DNA of 47,118 bases from Candidatus Altimarinota bacterium (GCA_030683605.1 JAUXPL010000040.1:1-47118); one strand, 5' to 3'; shown: positions 1 through 10,820, numbered from the stretch's first letter. The notes: generated by a model not told the origin, from the letters alone. Numbers and translations are program-made.

Positions 1-1212
1 ATGCCAGATAATGCAGAATTGAATTGAACACAATGAACATCAACATGGTCATACAATACAACACCATGAGTATGTAGATATGATTGTCAAGACTGATTTC
101 ATACAGAGAATTGATGAGTAAGTTGTGTAAGTGATACAAGATCATGTGTAATTGCAAATGGAACATGACAAGAAACATGGAATGGAAGTGCTTGGTGAGC
201 ATGTACAGTGACAAGTTGTAATGTAAACTATACACAAAGTGGAAATGTGTGTAATGCAAATACTCAAAGTGTAGCATGTGGAGGTTCTCAACCATCTAAT
301 TCTACTGCAACAGCTGGTACAACTTATACACAAACATGGAATGGAAGTGGATGGACACCAAGTACAAATTGGTGAGAGAGTCAGGCGACCTGTGATTTTA
401 ATTGTAATACAAATTTTTATTGGAATGGAAGTAGTTGTCAAAGTATTTATTCTGCATGTACATGATCAAATAATTGACAGATATTTACATCAGTTACAAT
501 ATATCCATGAGTATCTACTTCATGATTAGCACAACCAGTTCACCCATGATGTAATACTGCTGATAAATTACTATGTACTTGAAATCAAACATGAATAATT
601 ATATCCTCTTGTAATGTATGAGCAAGTGTATCATGATTATGAACATCTAGTTACTGATATTATTTTCAATGGTGAAGAAATAAATGATTTCCATATTTAG
701 ATACTTCAATGAATGAATCTACTATTAGTTGAACAACTTGATTAAATGCTAGTACAGATACTTATGGTTTTGTAGAACAATATAATTGGTCTAGTACAAG
801 TACAACTGACAACTGGTGACATACTACAAACACAGATTTAGCTAAACAGTGACCATGTGCTAGTTGATATCATGTATGAAATCAAACAGAACGGACATCT
901 ATACATACAATATGATGATGGTGAAGTAATTCAACTGCAATGAAAAATGATTTAGTAATGCCATTTTGATGATACCGTGATATATATGATGCAGATGTAT
1001 ATGAATCAGATGCGAATCCTTTGGTTGATTGAATGTGAACTATAAAAACAAGTTGATATTATTGGACTGCTACACATTTCAGTTCACAATTATGAAGAGT
1101 TAATTTTTTGTGACGTACTGATGATTCTGGTACTATTAATACATGGACTTATATAGCTACAACTATGTCTAAAGGATATTGATACAATGTTCGTTGTATA
1201 AAAAATAATTAA
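1..1212 (+). CDS. Cys-rich surface protein with C-terminal FISUMP domain (5' end probably cut off)
   Basis: Reading frame 1 is open from the window edge to TAA with TGA as Gly, about 403 codons. An ATG sits at base 1 but the protein starts in mid-module, so I treat it as 5'-partial. The first half has repeated Cys-rich modules (TWNGSAWGAC, SYNTTPGVC, FYWNGSSC), also found in the next gene. The last 150 residues look like a Fibrobacter major paralogous (FISUMP) domain: CASGYHV, MPFGGYRD, a GYYWTAT block and the ending GYGYNVRCIKN. Such proteins are usually secreted surface proteins of unknown ligand. The stop codon lies inside a 50-bp palindrome. The domain call is good; the role is inferred. 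Confidence 0.75.
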
Positions 1213-1259
1213 TATAAAAAAAATCTAAAACGAATTCGTTTTAGATTTTTTTTATATTA
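1210..1259. terminator. 50-bp perfect palindrome, likely bidirectional terminator
   Basis: The inverted repeat is perfect without a loop and centred on GAATTC. A-runs and T-runs flank the GC-containing core CTAAAACGAATTCG, so both strands can form a hairpin followed by U's. It contains the stop codon of the upstream gene. A second copy with the same core is at 4216-4273. Confidence 0.75.
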
Positions 1260-1376
1260 TTACACTTCCAGCAATAGTCTAATTATTACAATATCTAGAA
1301 ATTAAAAAGTACTTTTTTTATTGCAATAATTATTAAATAAATATAATAATGTTACTATAAATATTAATATTTTCAT
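1260..1376. other. Spacer with a relic of the slipin gene 3' end
   Basis: Read on the minus strand, 1253-1285 resembles the last codons of the slipin gene that ends at 4264 (T-I-A-G-S-V-I-I-stop against L-I-A-G-S-E-I-I-stop), but a TAG interrupts it and nothing longer is left. The same bases CACTTCCAGCAATA follow both palindromes. The remainder is AT-rich leader for the gene at 1377; no clear promoter was picked. Confidence 0.5.
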
Positions 1377-4214
1377 ATGAATAAACAAAAAACAAAACCA
1401 TCTCAATTCTCCCTTCCAGCTACGAGTCCCGTCTTTAGCGGGAAAGACTGGACACGTATCAGGGGGGGATGTAGACCAGCATTCACACTGGTAGAGCTAA
1501 TCGTTGTAATTACAATACTAGCAATCCTATGAACAATAGCTTTTATTAGTTTGCAATGATATAGTAAACAAGCTAGAGATAGTACAAGAATAAGCGATTT
1601 ATCAAAAATGAAAACATCACTAGAATTGTTTCAAATTGAAACATGAAAATACCCACTACCAACAAATTGAATAAATATTACATATAGTTGAGCAACAGTA
1701 TGGACTCAGTGAACTTTTTGAGATACAGTTATAGCTAATATAGTGAAGCTTGATGTAATACCTAGAGATATATTAACGGAAAAAGAATATACATATTCAA
1801 TAACATCTAGCAAAAATCAATATGAATTATGATGAATAATTGAAGGGGATGAAGTTAGCTACAGACCACCCCTAACCCCTCCTTATCAAGGCGGGGAACA
1901 AGCAGCAGTAGCATCATCGCCCCTGACAAGGGGAGAATTGAGAGGTGTTTTTGCCTGAACAATAGAAGCACAAGCATATACCACAGGTAATTATAATTGA
2001 CAAATGACTAAAAGTCTTAGTTGAGAATTATGTAATGTATTAGCATTACCTACAATAATAACTAATGATACTAATATAACTGATTTACAACAAATAGTAA
2101 CAGAACAAAAATTGGTATATAGATGATTCAAAAACTTACCAGCATCATTCAAAGGTAGCAAATTCAATGAAGCAGCTTGATTTGATTTTCAACCAAATAC
2201 TCTTTTAGCTTACACAGATACTTCTAGTTGTACTCCTCTAACTGATAATTCTAGCTATACAGCAAGAGTCAATCTACTGAAATGATTAAAAGATGCATAT
2301 ATTTGAACAATATTACAAAATGAGTGAGAATTAGCAAATATAGTAAATCTAGAAATAGATACAAATAGCCCAAGTAATGAAGTAATAAATTATGCAGGAA
2401 ATTATGTAAATAATGTACTTAAATGAAAAGTAAGTACATCATTAGGATGAACAACTACTACAACATATGCAAACTGTGATGCAAAAACTCAAAGCTGATA
2501 TACAATACCTCAAATAAATCATAGTCAATCAGAGAATATAACAAAATCTTGAAGTATAAGTAATTGAACACAAAACTATGGAGCTCAAGCTAATTGTATT
2601 GATTGAACATTGAATATAATAGATGAAGCAATAAATATAGTGTGTAATTGATGATATGTAGAACAATCTGGAGCTTGTGTAGCAGATCAATGTTTGAATA
2701 CAGTACCTTTAAATGCACACTCAACAGCAACTAGTCAAAATGTAAATGTAGCATGGATACACAATTCAACGACTCCATGAGTATGTACATTTGCATGTGA
2801 TACAAATTATTCTTGGAATGGTAGTTCTTGTACAACATCATGTAATCATTGAGAAAATGTTGTTGAATGACAATGTATAGATCCTGATTGGTCAAAAGTA
2901 TCAATGCTTATGAGAATGAACTGAACAAATAATAGTACAAACTTTTTAGATAGTAAATGAGTAAATGTTATAACAAGATCTTGAGATACAAAAATAAGTA
3001 CTGAAAATAGTATGTATGACTGAGCAAGTTGATTTTTTGACTGAAATAATGATTTTATAACTTATACTTATAATGCTAGTTTATATGATTTGTCTACTTC
3101 TGATTTTACTTTAGAATGATGGATAAATCCTAGTGCTTATGCATGATGAAGTTTATACTGAACAATATTGAGTAAAAGAACGTGATGAGCTGATTTTGAT
3201 TATACATTATTTGTAGCCTGATCAACTTGAAAAAGTGTTTGTTTTAAATACTGAACTACAAGTAATTGAGCAATTAATCTATGTAGTTCAAATAATTCAA
3301 TTTTGTTAAATACATGGTATCATGTAGCTGTAACTAGAGAGTGAAGTAGCTTAAAATTATTTATTGACTGAAATTTGGTTAATACTAATACATTAACTGA
3401 AAATATAAGAAATAGAACAACTAATGTTGAAATGTGAAAATCATTATCATATACAGATTCTTATTTTCACTGATATATAGATGAATTCAGAATTACTAAG
3501 TGAAAAGCAAGATATACATCAAGTTTTACTAAACCAACAAAAAAATTCGCTATATGAGAATATGGTAATAAAACTTTACTAATGCATTTTGATTGAGCTA
3601 ATAATAGTACTTCATATATAGATGAATATTGACATAATTTTACTAATTTCTGAAATGCAAAAATAAGTTCTAATTATAGTAAATTTTGATGAACAAGTTT
3701 GTATACAAATTACACGAACTGATATATACATTTAACTCATAATGATTTATTAATCTGAAATCAACCTTTTACAATGGAATATTGGTTTTTACAAACGCAT
3801 TTACCATCAGCTTGATATTGATATGCGATTCAAACATATTGAAATTGATCTGATTGAACTTGATGATTTGCCACACAAACATTTCAGTGGAATACTTGAT
3901 CAAAAGGTCATTTAATAAGAAATGCATATTGAACTATATTAAGAAACTATGATTATAATATATGACAATGGTATCATTTTGCAATTACTAGAGAAACTGT
4001 TTGATGAAATATTAGATTTTATGTAGATTGAGTTTCATTATGATACTTACCAAGTTCTTGAAATTTTTGAACAACGAATTATCTAAAGTTATGACACTAT
4101 ACATGATCATGGAATCAAGTATGAAACATTTATATTGATGAATTAAGATTTATAAAATGAGAATCAATATATAATTGAAATTTTACTCCTCCAACTCAAG
4201 CATTTACTAAATAA
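1377..4214 (+). CDS. Type IV pilin-like protein with two LamG/concanavalin-like domains
   Basis: 945 residues with TGA as Gly. After an unusually long leader comes PAFTLVELIVVITILAIL, a class III prepilin helix with Ala instead of Gly before the conserved Phe. Residues 40-400 match the paralogue at 42542-44995. A Cys-rich linker follows (STTPGVCTFACD, SWNGSSC), then two LamG-type domains at about 577-721 and 796-935 (FTLEGWINPS, WYHVAVTRE, LFIDGNLV; FTMEYWF, WYHFAITRE, FYVDGVS). The likely role is a surface filament subunit or adhesin that displays a carbohydrate-binding-type fold; ligand unknown. GC-rich repeats are inserted in frame at residues 9-32 (inside the leader) and 161-193. The start ATG is the only one upstream of the prepilin motif. 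Confidence 0.85.
1401..1473 (+). repeat. GC-rich in-frame insert in the prepilin leader
   Basis: This stretch is much richer in GC than its surroundings, contains CCCGTCTTTAGCGGG, and encodes about 24 extra residues between the first nine residues and the prepilin motif. The paralogue at 44995 has a leader of only seven residues before AFTLVEL. It probably belongs to the repeat group scattered through the window, although no second identical copy is seen. Confidence 0.55.
1860..1957 (+). repeat. In-frame GC-rich repeat insert (PPLTPPYQGGE / SPLTRGELRGV type)
   Basis: Two GC-rich units lie side by side: ACCCCTAACCCCTCC...GGCGGGG and CCCCTGACAAGGGGAG. They are translated as PPLTPPYQGGEQ and SPLTRGELRGV. 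Close relatives of these peptides occur in HtpG, alpha-2-macroglobulin, PBP1C and the second LamG pilin. The paralogue carries different copies of the family at the equivalent position, just before the conserved AGT(I/T)EA. Confidence 0.8.
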
Positions 4215-4215
4215 T

Positions 4216-4273
4216 GATAATATAAACAAAAAATCTAAAACGAATTCGTTTTAGATTTTTTGTTTATATTATC
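4216..4273. terminator. 58-bp perfect palindrome, bidirectional terminator between convergent genes
   Basis: Perfect inverted repeat with the same CTAAAACGAATTCGTTTTAG core as at 1210-1259. It separates the pilin gene (stop 4212-4214) from the convergent slipin gene, whose stop codon (4264-4266) lies within the stem. A/T runs on both sides fit intrinsic termination on both strands. Confidence 0.8.
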
Positions 4274-5211
4274 TCACTTCCAGCAATAAGCCTACTTGTT
4301 CTTCATTCTAGATTTTCATTTAAATATACTAGCTTAGAATTTTCTTGTGCTCAGATATTTCATAGTGTTTCTATTCTAGATGAATCTAGTAGAAAATTTA
4401 ATACTTTTTCTGCAGTTAGAGAATTATCAGCTTGTTTTATCATATCAACTGATTCTTTGAATCATTCAGCTATTTTCATTCTTTGACCTGCCATACCTTC
4501 TCATAGAAGTATTTTTGATTCTTTTTCTGCTTCAGCTTGTTTTACTTGCATGATTTTTTTAGCTTCAGCTTCATTGAATGCAGCTTCTTTGTATTTCTCA
4601 GTTTCTACTATTTTGTTCATAGCAGACATTACAGCGCTATCAAGTTTCACATCTCTTACTTGAATACTATCAAGTTTGAATCAAAAAGTAGATAATTTAA
4701 CTCTCAGTCTTTCTTCTATTGATTCTCATATTTCTTCTCTCTTAGCAAATATATTTTTATGTGTAAAAGTAACAATCATAGCTCTCAGTTGTTCATCAAT
4801 TGTTGATTTGATCATAGTTCTTGGATCATCAATACTATATATAGCTTTATATATATTTCAGCTAATCGTAGCATTAGAATCATCTTCTATATAATAAATT
4901 ACATTCAATCATATAAATGCATTTACATTGTCTTGAGTAACTCATTCTACTTCTACTGGGAAATTTTTCCTTTGTAAATCCAATCTAACAGTTCTAGTTA
5001 CAAATGGAATAACCAAATTAAATCATTGTCTAAGTACTCATGTATATTTACCAAATACTTCCTTACTTCTAACTGTATTAGGTTGCACAATTACTACTCA
5101 TGATATTAGTAAAAATATGAAATAAACAATTCCTATCATAAATCACACATCTGGAATAATAAACAATAAAAATCAAATGAAAATCTCAAGTAACAATATT
5201 ATTGCTCACAT
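4264..5211 (-). CDS. SPFH/band 7 membrane protein (slipin/QmcA-like)
   Basis: 315 residues. The N-terminus has two hydrophobic stretches (residues 3-45). The SPFH domain follows: VVIVQPNTVRSKEVFGKY, RQGFNLVIPFV, LDLQRKNFPVEVEGVTQDNV and DDPRTMIKSTIDEQLRAMI. After it come the family's VRDVKLDSAVMSAMNK region and an Ala/Glu/Lys-rich coiled coil (EAEAKKIMQVKQAEAEKES). Stomatin-like proteins form membrane scaffolds that organise membrane microdomains and often regulate membrane proteases. No NfeD partner gene is adjacent. Conserved glycines are encoded by TGA. The start is the first ATG before the transmembrane segment. Confidence 0.88.
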
Positions 5212-5345
5212 AAAATTATAGTTAAATTATAAGTGAAATTATTATATATTATTTATAGATATATTGCAAGAAAAATTTAAAATTGAATAATAATTAATTA
5301 AATGTATACTTACAATATATTAAATTATTTTTTAATAATATTATT

Positions 5346-6170
5346 ATGCATACAAATATATTTAAAATACTTTTAACTATTTTGAATAATAATCTTTTTC
5401 ATTATATTAATCAACTAGATGATAGTGAAAAAAAAATTTGAATACTCATAAATGGTGGAGATAATTATTTAGAATGATGTAAATATCTAAACAAATTATT
5501 AGACAAAGTAAATACATGAAAACTTAAGATACGTGTAGAAGCAATAATAAGTAATAATTGGAACTGATGAGTAAGAAAAGAAGCATATGATTCAGGTATA
5601 TCATTTGAAAGAATTAAATATATTTCAACAAAATGAGATAATGGTGAATATTTAGAAGAACAACTAGATTATATACAAGAAGTGTATCAAAATATAATAA
5701 AAAAATATTGATTGGAATATATCTTTTTTGTATGATGGAATGAATATATAACATGAATATTACCAAATAAATCAATAAATACATTTATATGAAATGAAGA
5801 AAATATATATAATTGATCAAACGAAAATGAAATATATATGAAATTATTTGAAGACTATAAATCTTGAATAATAAATGAAACTTATATAAATATTTGTTTT
5901 CAAGATCAGAACAACACAAAGTGACCAATGATAGCAAAGATACCTGTAAATCTAGAAAATACAAAAAATATATCAGATATAAAAAAATGTATATATGAAA
6001 ATAAAATAAATAATTTATGAAAAGTATATGAATTAATACTTACAAATGATATAAGTTGGTCTTGAAATAAAGGAGATAAGCTAATAACAAATGACAAAAA
6101 AATTAAATTGAAGAAATATAGTAATGGTATAATATTTTTAAATAATAATGTAGCTAAATCAACAGAATAA
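5346..6170 (+). CDS. PurN-like formyltransferase-fold protein, catalytic residues not recognisable
   Basis: 274 residues. KKIGILINGGDNYLEG followed by KLKIRVEAIISNN, and later YIFFVGWNEYITGILP, follow the layout of phosphoribosylglycinamide formyltransferase (GAR transformylase, purine synthesis). FQDQNNTKGPMIAKIPV resembles the region that holds the catalytic Asp. The usual Asn-x-His of the active site is replaced by NTFIGNEEN, and the Asp position looks like Asn. It may therefore be inactive or act on another substrate. It precedes the UDP-GlcNAc epimerase gene on the same strand with about 100 bp between them. Family assignment is moderate; no purine genes are nearby. Confidence 0.5.
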
Positions 6171-6275
6171 TCTAGCTGGAGTGTAAAATTGTTATCTAGA
6201 AAATCTACATTAATTTTGCAAAATACGAAAAGTCAATATAATCAAGCTAATTATTTTTTAAAGAATGACTTAAAC

Positions 6276-7664
6276 ATGACAAATAATACGATAGAGGACA
6301 AAAGTGTATATATTAAACCTCATTTTTGGGAAGATATAGAAAAATCAGCAAAAAAATATGCACATATCATAATGATTGCTACAAAACCAGATATTATCAA
6401 ACAAGCACCATTATATCAAGAATTAAAAAATAGAAATGAATTAGTTATATTAGTTCATACAGGTCAACACTATGATTACAATTTGAGTAAATGAGTATTA
6501 GATGAATTTGCTATGGAAGTAGATGTAAATCTAAATATTTTTGGTCCAATACATAAAAAATTCTCACTTATAGTAGAAAGACTAGGAGATTTTTTAGTAA
6601 ATCTATCTCAAAATTATAATAAATTACCTATTCCTTATGTTCATGGTGATACTTTAACTGCAACTACTGCTGATAAAGCAGCATTTTTGAATAAATTTGC
6701 AGTAGTACATGTAGAAGCTGGTATCAGAACATTTACACCAAACAAGCAATTTTATCACAATTTATTTAAAGAATATAAAGAATGAAAATTTGATTGGGAT
6801 ACTTACTACAATGCTTTACAAAACTTTGATTTGTATGAAACTGGTAGTATAGAACCATATCCTGAACAATTTGATACTAGATGAATAGAAGCATCTACAG
6901 GACTATTTGCAGCACCAGTAGAGCTATATAGAACTACTCTGACTAATGAATGATTTCCTGCTGACCATATAAAAGTAGTATGAAATACAGTTGCAGATGC
7001 AATAGAAATATCTAAAACTAAAGTAGGTGAATCAAAAGCATTTGAAAAATTTCCAAATATGAAAAATAAGCCATTCATATTTATAACAATTCATAGAAGA
7101 GAAAATACAGAAAAAAAAGAGAGATTTCTAGTAATATACAATGCAATAAAAAAACTAGTAGAGCAAGGAGTATATGTATGTTTTTTATGACTATATGCTT
7201 CAGAATATGCTATAGATAATTATGGACTGAGAAACGATATAGAAGAATTAAAAGAAAAATATACAGACAATTTCGCTTATGGACCAGCACTTGCTCATCA
7301 TAGCGAAGTAATAGATATGATTAGCAAAGCTTGAGCAGTAGTAACAGATAGTGGTAGTATGCAAGAAGAAGCAAATATAGTATGAGTACCATGTGTAACA
7401 GTTAGATTTGGTTCTGATAGAACAGAAACAATTCTTGCAGGTACAAACATAATAGCTCCACCTATCAATTCAAACTTGATTGCAGATATTGTATTATGAG
7501 CAATAGCAAACGAAAAAATGATTAAACAAACTCATCTATATGGTAAAAATGTATCAAAAATCATAGTAGATGAAGTATTAGAAATGCTTAAAAAAGACTG
7601 AAAATTATTCAAATATGATGATGAAAGACTTGATTTAGAACAATTTTTTGATTGGGTGATATAA
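6276..7664 (+). CDS. wecB: UDP-N-acetylglucosamine 2-epimerase (non-hydrolysing, WecB-like)
   Basis: 462 residues, longer than the usual 370-390. Family blocks in order: ATKPDIIKQAPL, VHTGQHYD, YVHGDTLTATTAD, VVHVEAGIRTF, EPYPEQFDTRGIEASTGLFA, VVGNTVADAI, FITIHRRENT, VVTDSGSMQEEA and RFGSDRTETILAGTNIIAPP. The enzyme interconverts UDP-GlcNAc and UDP-ManNAc for cell-envelope polysaccharide. The extra length comes from a roughly 25-residue N-terminal extension and an insertion after RTF (about 50 residues around FKEYKEGKFDWDTYY). I chose the ATG at 6276; an upstream in-frame TTG at 6189 would add 29 residues. A convergent terminator follows immediately. Confidence 0.82.
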
Positions 7665-7708
7665 CAACAAAAAAGAACAAAATTAATTTTGTTCTTTTTT
7701 GTTGTTAT
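7661..7708. terminator. 48-bp palindrome, bidirectional terminator
   Basis: Perfect inverted repeat centred on TTAA (core AAGAACAAAATTAATTTTGTTC with A/T runs). It overlaps the stop codons of the epimerase gene (+) and the coiled-coil gene (-), so it serves both convergent transcripts. Confidence 0.8.
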
Positions 7709-8541
7709 TTAAATGTATCTCTGAAGTTTTCAAGCTTTGTCATAGCAACCATAAATGTTTGCACTTTTTTATCATATATATCATTTGCATACTTCGATAT
7801 TGTTCAAGTATTAGATATATTTGAATTTTTTAGTTTATCCAATTTTTGGTTTATTTTATCAATTGTTTTATTTAATACTTTTACTTTTGATTCTTTACTC
7901 AAAGCTTTAAATGTTTCATTATTAGATAAATTCTTCAATTTTTCATCCAATTTTGATTCTATTATTTTTTTTATATTTTCATTTATAAAATTTTTATGTT
8001 CTTGTATTTTTGTTTCTAGTACTCACAATTTACTATTCAGTATCTCTTTTTTTATCTCTAAATTATTTTGTTTCTTTTGTTCAATAAAAATTTGTACATT
8101 TTCTTTTATATAATTCAGATAATCATTGTTAAATTCAGAATTAATATATGATATTAATCAGTTAAAAAATTTCCTTTTCTCTTCTATAAGTGATTTTTTT
8201 TCTTCTACTACTGATAGTTTATTTTTAATTTTATTAGAAATATCATTTTCTATTCTTAATTTATTTGTATTAAAAATTGAAATCGTATTTTTTAAATTAC
8301 TTAATTCTAATTCACTCAAATTTGTTCTCAAAAATTTCTTAACTTCAAAATCTATATTCAAATCTTTATAATCTTCTACTAACTCTGAATTAGCTTTATC
8401 CAAAATATCTATGCTTTCCTTTAACTCCTTGATAGTTTTTCAATCGTCAAAAGTACTTAATTCTTTATCATAAGAATTAGTAGATTGATAATTGAATGTA
8501 ATCAGTATAGTAATATATACTAGTAATAGTTTTTTTATCAT
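7705..8541 (-). CDS. Secreted or membrane-anchored coiled-coil protein, unknown family
   Basis: 278 residues starting MIKKLLLVYITILITF, a short basic N-terminus and hydrophobic segment typical of a signal peptide or anchor. The rest is strongly charged and Lys/Glu/Asn-rich with heptad-like patterns (SVVEEKKSLIEEKRKFF, LDEKLKNLSNNETFKALS). I do not recognise a family. It could be an envelope spacer or a peptidoglycan-hydrolase-type coiled coil, but no catalytic domain is present. Only a few TGA codons occur, all as Gly. It lies downstream of the histidine kinase gene on the same strand, separated by a hairpin-containing gap of about 130 bp. Confidence 0.65.
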
Positions 8542-8557
8542 AATTTACATAGTAAAA

Positions 8558-8609
8558 TTAGGGAAAATTATAAAGTATTTTTTGGCTTTAACCTATTTTT
8601 TTCCCTAAT
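8558..8609 (-). terminator. Possible terminator or hairpin after the histidine kinase gene
   Basis: TTAGGGAAAA and TTTTTCCCTAA form an inverted repeat around a 30-base loop between the kinase stop (8674) and the start of the coiled-coil gene (8541). The long loop makes it weaker than the other terminators here. Confidence 0.35.
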
Positions 8610-8673
8610 AGTGTGCCCATTGTATACAATAAATTAATAATTACAAGTTTTGAATGTGAAGATTGTGTGAAGA

Positions 8674-9999
8674 TTACAAATATATCTTGAAACTGAATCA
8701 TTTTCATTTATCTGACTTTATTTCATATTTCCATCAATGAGCTAGTATTATTTTACTTGTAATACTTAGTCATACTCATATTCATCTAGAGCTTATATCT
8801 CAAGTTTTTTCTATATTTCATTGGTAAAATTTTTCAGTCAAAAATGGTAGCTCTGATGATTTTATTCATTGTCAATTATCTATAAAATCTATATATTTTT
8901 TAGTGATATTTATGTTTAATAATGTATCTTTTCATGCATATTTCAAAAAATTTCATATTATATTATGAACAACTTGTTTAAACAAGTTTGAATCTGCTAG
9001 AATTAATTGATTTTCATCTCATGATACTTTTATTCTTTGCTTATTTTCTTTTAATCTTTTTTTATGAGTTTCTACTATTTGTTTTGTTATTTCGGAGATA
9101 TTTATATTAGATTTATCTAGATTTAGTTTTTCTTTATCACTTTTTTCGAAATCCATTATTCTATTCACGAGAGTTATTAGTCTTTTCATCTCATCTGTTA
9201 TAGATTTCAGATTTTTTTCATTCAATTTAATAACTCCATCCATTATTCATTCTAGATAACATTGTATAGAAGTAATTGGTGTTTTAAGCTCATGAGATAT
9301 ATCAGCAAGTAGTCTAGATCTGATTTCTGCCTGCATATTCAAACTCTTGTTCAAACTATTTATAGCTGTTATTAATAATCAAATCTCATCTTTTTTATTA
9401 TGATATTCTATCTCTGTTGTATTATCATTTCATATTATATCTTTTGAATCTACTGCATTTTTTATATTTTCAGTTGCTTCTTTAATTGGTAATATAGTGT
9501 TTCTAATAAATATAAGTAATCAAAATATTATAATAGAAATAGATACTATATTAGTAAACAATATAGATATAGCCATTTTATTCACAAATTTGTATTCTAG
9601 AGATTCCTTGTTTCTAAGTGCTTCAAGTACTTTTCAAAAATTATCTGTAGGAACTATTTCTTCAATATATTTAGATGATATTCAGCTTTTAACCAAATAA
9701 TTTATTACTATATCTATATTTTTTTGTTTTGTTAATGGTATTTTACCATTATTATTTTCAAGTAATTCAAAAAACTCTATTTCAGTATCAGTAAATATAC
9801 TATCTATATCATCTACTGTTTGTTTTTCTATTACTTCATTTATGTATTCTATTGTTATTGCATCTCTAGATTTTATCTTTTCTGAAATATAAGTCTTTAA
9901 GTTAGTAGAATAAAAGAAATAAAATGCCAAAATATTTATAGATGCTATAAAAGTAATACTTAGTATGAGTGAAATTATAAATTTTCTAGCGAGTGTCAT
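8674..9999 (-). CDS. Sensor histidine kinase of a two-component system
   Basis: 441 residues. Transmembrane segments lie near residues 8-29 and 138-162 and enclose a roughly 100-residue extracytoplasmic sensor region. A HAMP-like linker follows (TILPIKEATENI). The H-box is DISHELKTPITS with phospho-acceptor His236; the N-box is FKQVVHNIIGNFLKYA; the G1 box is IDFIDNGQGI; the F box is FLTEKFYQG; the G2 box is SSRGIGVGLSIT. Several of these invariant glycines are TGA codons. It starts 12 bp after the response regulator stop, so the two genes form one operon. The signal sensed is unknown. Confidence 0.92.
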
Positions 10000-10011
10000 T
10001 ATTATTTATTA

Positions 10012-10680
10012 TTATTTATTAATTCTATATCATTCTCATCTGATAGTTATTATGAAATTTTGTTTTCATATTTTTTTTCTCAGGTTTTTTATATGTGTAT
10101 CTATTGTCCTATCATATATATATTTATCATATCAAATAATCTCTTTCATAATAGTTTCTCTAGTTACTATTGTACCTTTTTCTTGTATCAATTTTTTTAA
10201 TATATCATATTCATTTGCTGTCAAGATTATCTCTTTTCCATCTACTTTTACCTTTTTTTTGTTAATATTTAATTCCACTCATTGATGTAAAAGTAAATCT
10301 GTATCTTGTATATTGTTATTGTCCAATCTTCTAACGATAGTATTTATTCTAGCTAATAATTCTCTAGGTGAAAATGGCTTAGCTATATAATCATCAGCTC
10401 ATACTTCTAGTCCTGTCACTCTATCAAACTCGCTTGATCTAGCTGTTAGCATAATAATAGGTATAGCTGAGAATACTCTTAGTTCACTAGTTATTTCAAT
10501 ACCATTTTTACCTGGTAAATTGACATCTAATATTATCAAATCTGGACTGATTGATTGTATTTTTGAAATCGCATTTAGTCATTCATCATGAATTTCTATT
10601 TTGAAATTTGAATTTTCTAAGTACAATTTAAGAGAGGTAGATATTCATTTATCATCTTCTATTATAAGTATTTTTTTCAT
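10012..10680 (-). CDS. OmpR/PhoB-family response regulator
   Basis: 222 residues. The receiver domain has the acidic pocket IIEDD, phospho-acceptor Asp52 in [10 protein letters not shown], the switch Thr in IIMLTA, and Lys101 in YIAKPFSP. The C-terminal winged-helix domain has [40 protein letters not shown] and the ending RGEGYRI. It is phosphorylated by the kinase encoded just downstream and probably acts as a DNA-binding regulator. Its gene is first in the operon and is divergent from bL32 across a 140-bp AT-rich gap. Confidence 0.93.
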
Positions 10681-10820
10681 TATTTTAAATAAAATTATAG
10701 CTAATATTTTGCTTATTGTAAAGATTTCTATATTTTTTTCAAATTAAATTTGCATTTTATTAAAAAGTTTATAAAATCTGCTCTGTAAAAAACGCTCTTT
10801 ATTATTTAATTGAATTGATT

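Noticed and set aside
142-529. Open frames on both strands (99 and 83 codons) within the first gene
   Set aside because: They overlap the FISUMP protein in other frames, are low-complexity and match no family; the TGA=Gly frame explains the region fully.
6276-7664. Epimerase gene as a frameshifted pseudogene
   Set aside because: The breaks under the standard code are all in-frame TGA codons; with TGA = Gly the frame is intact.
7652-8403. Plus-strand frames of 153 and 81 codons
   Set aside because: They are antisense to the coiled-coil gene; their Phe/Ser/Leu-rich composition is the mirror of its Lys/Glu/Asn-rich sequence.
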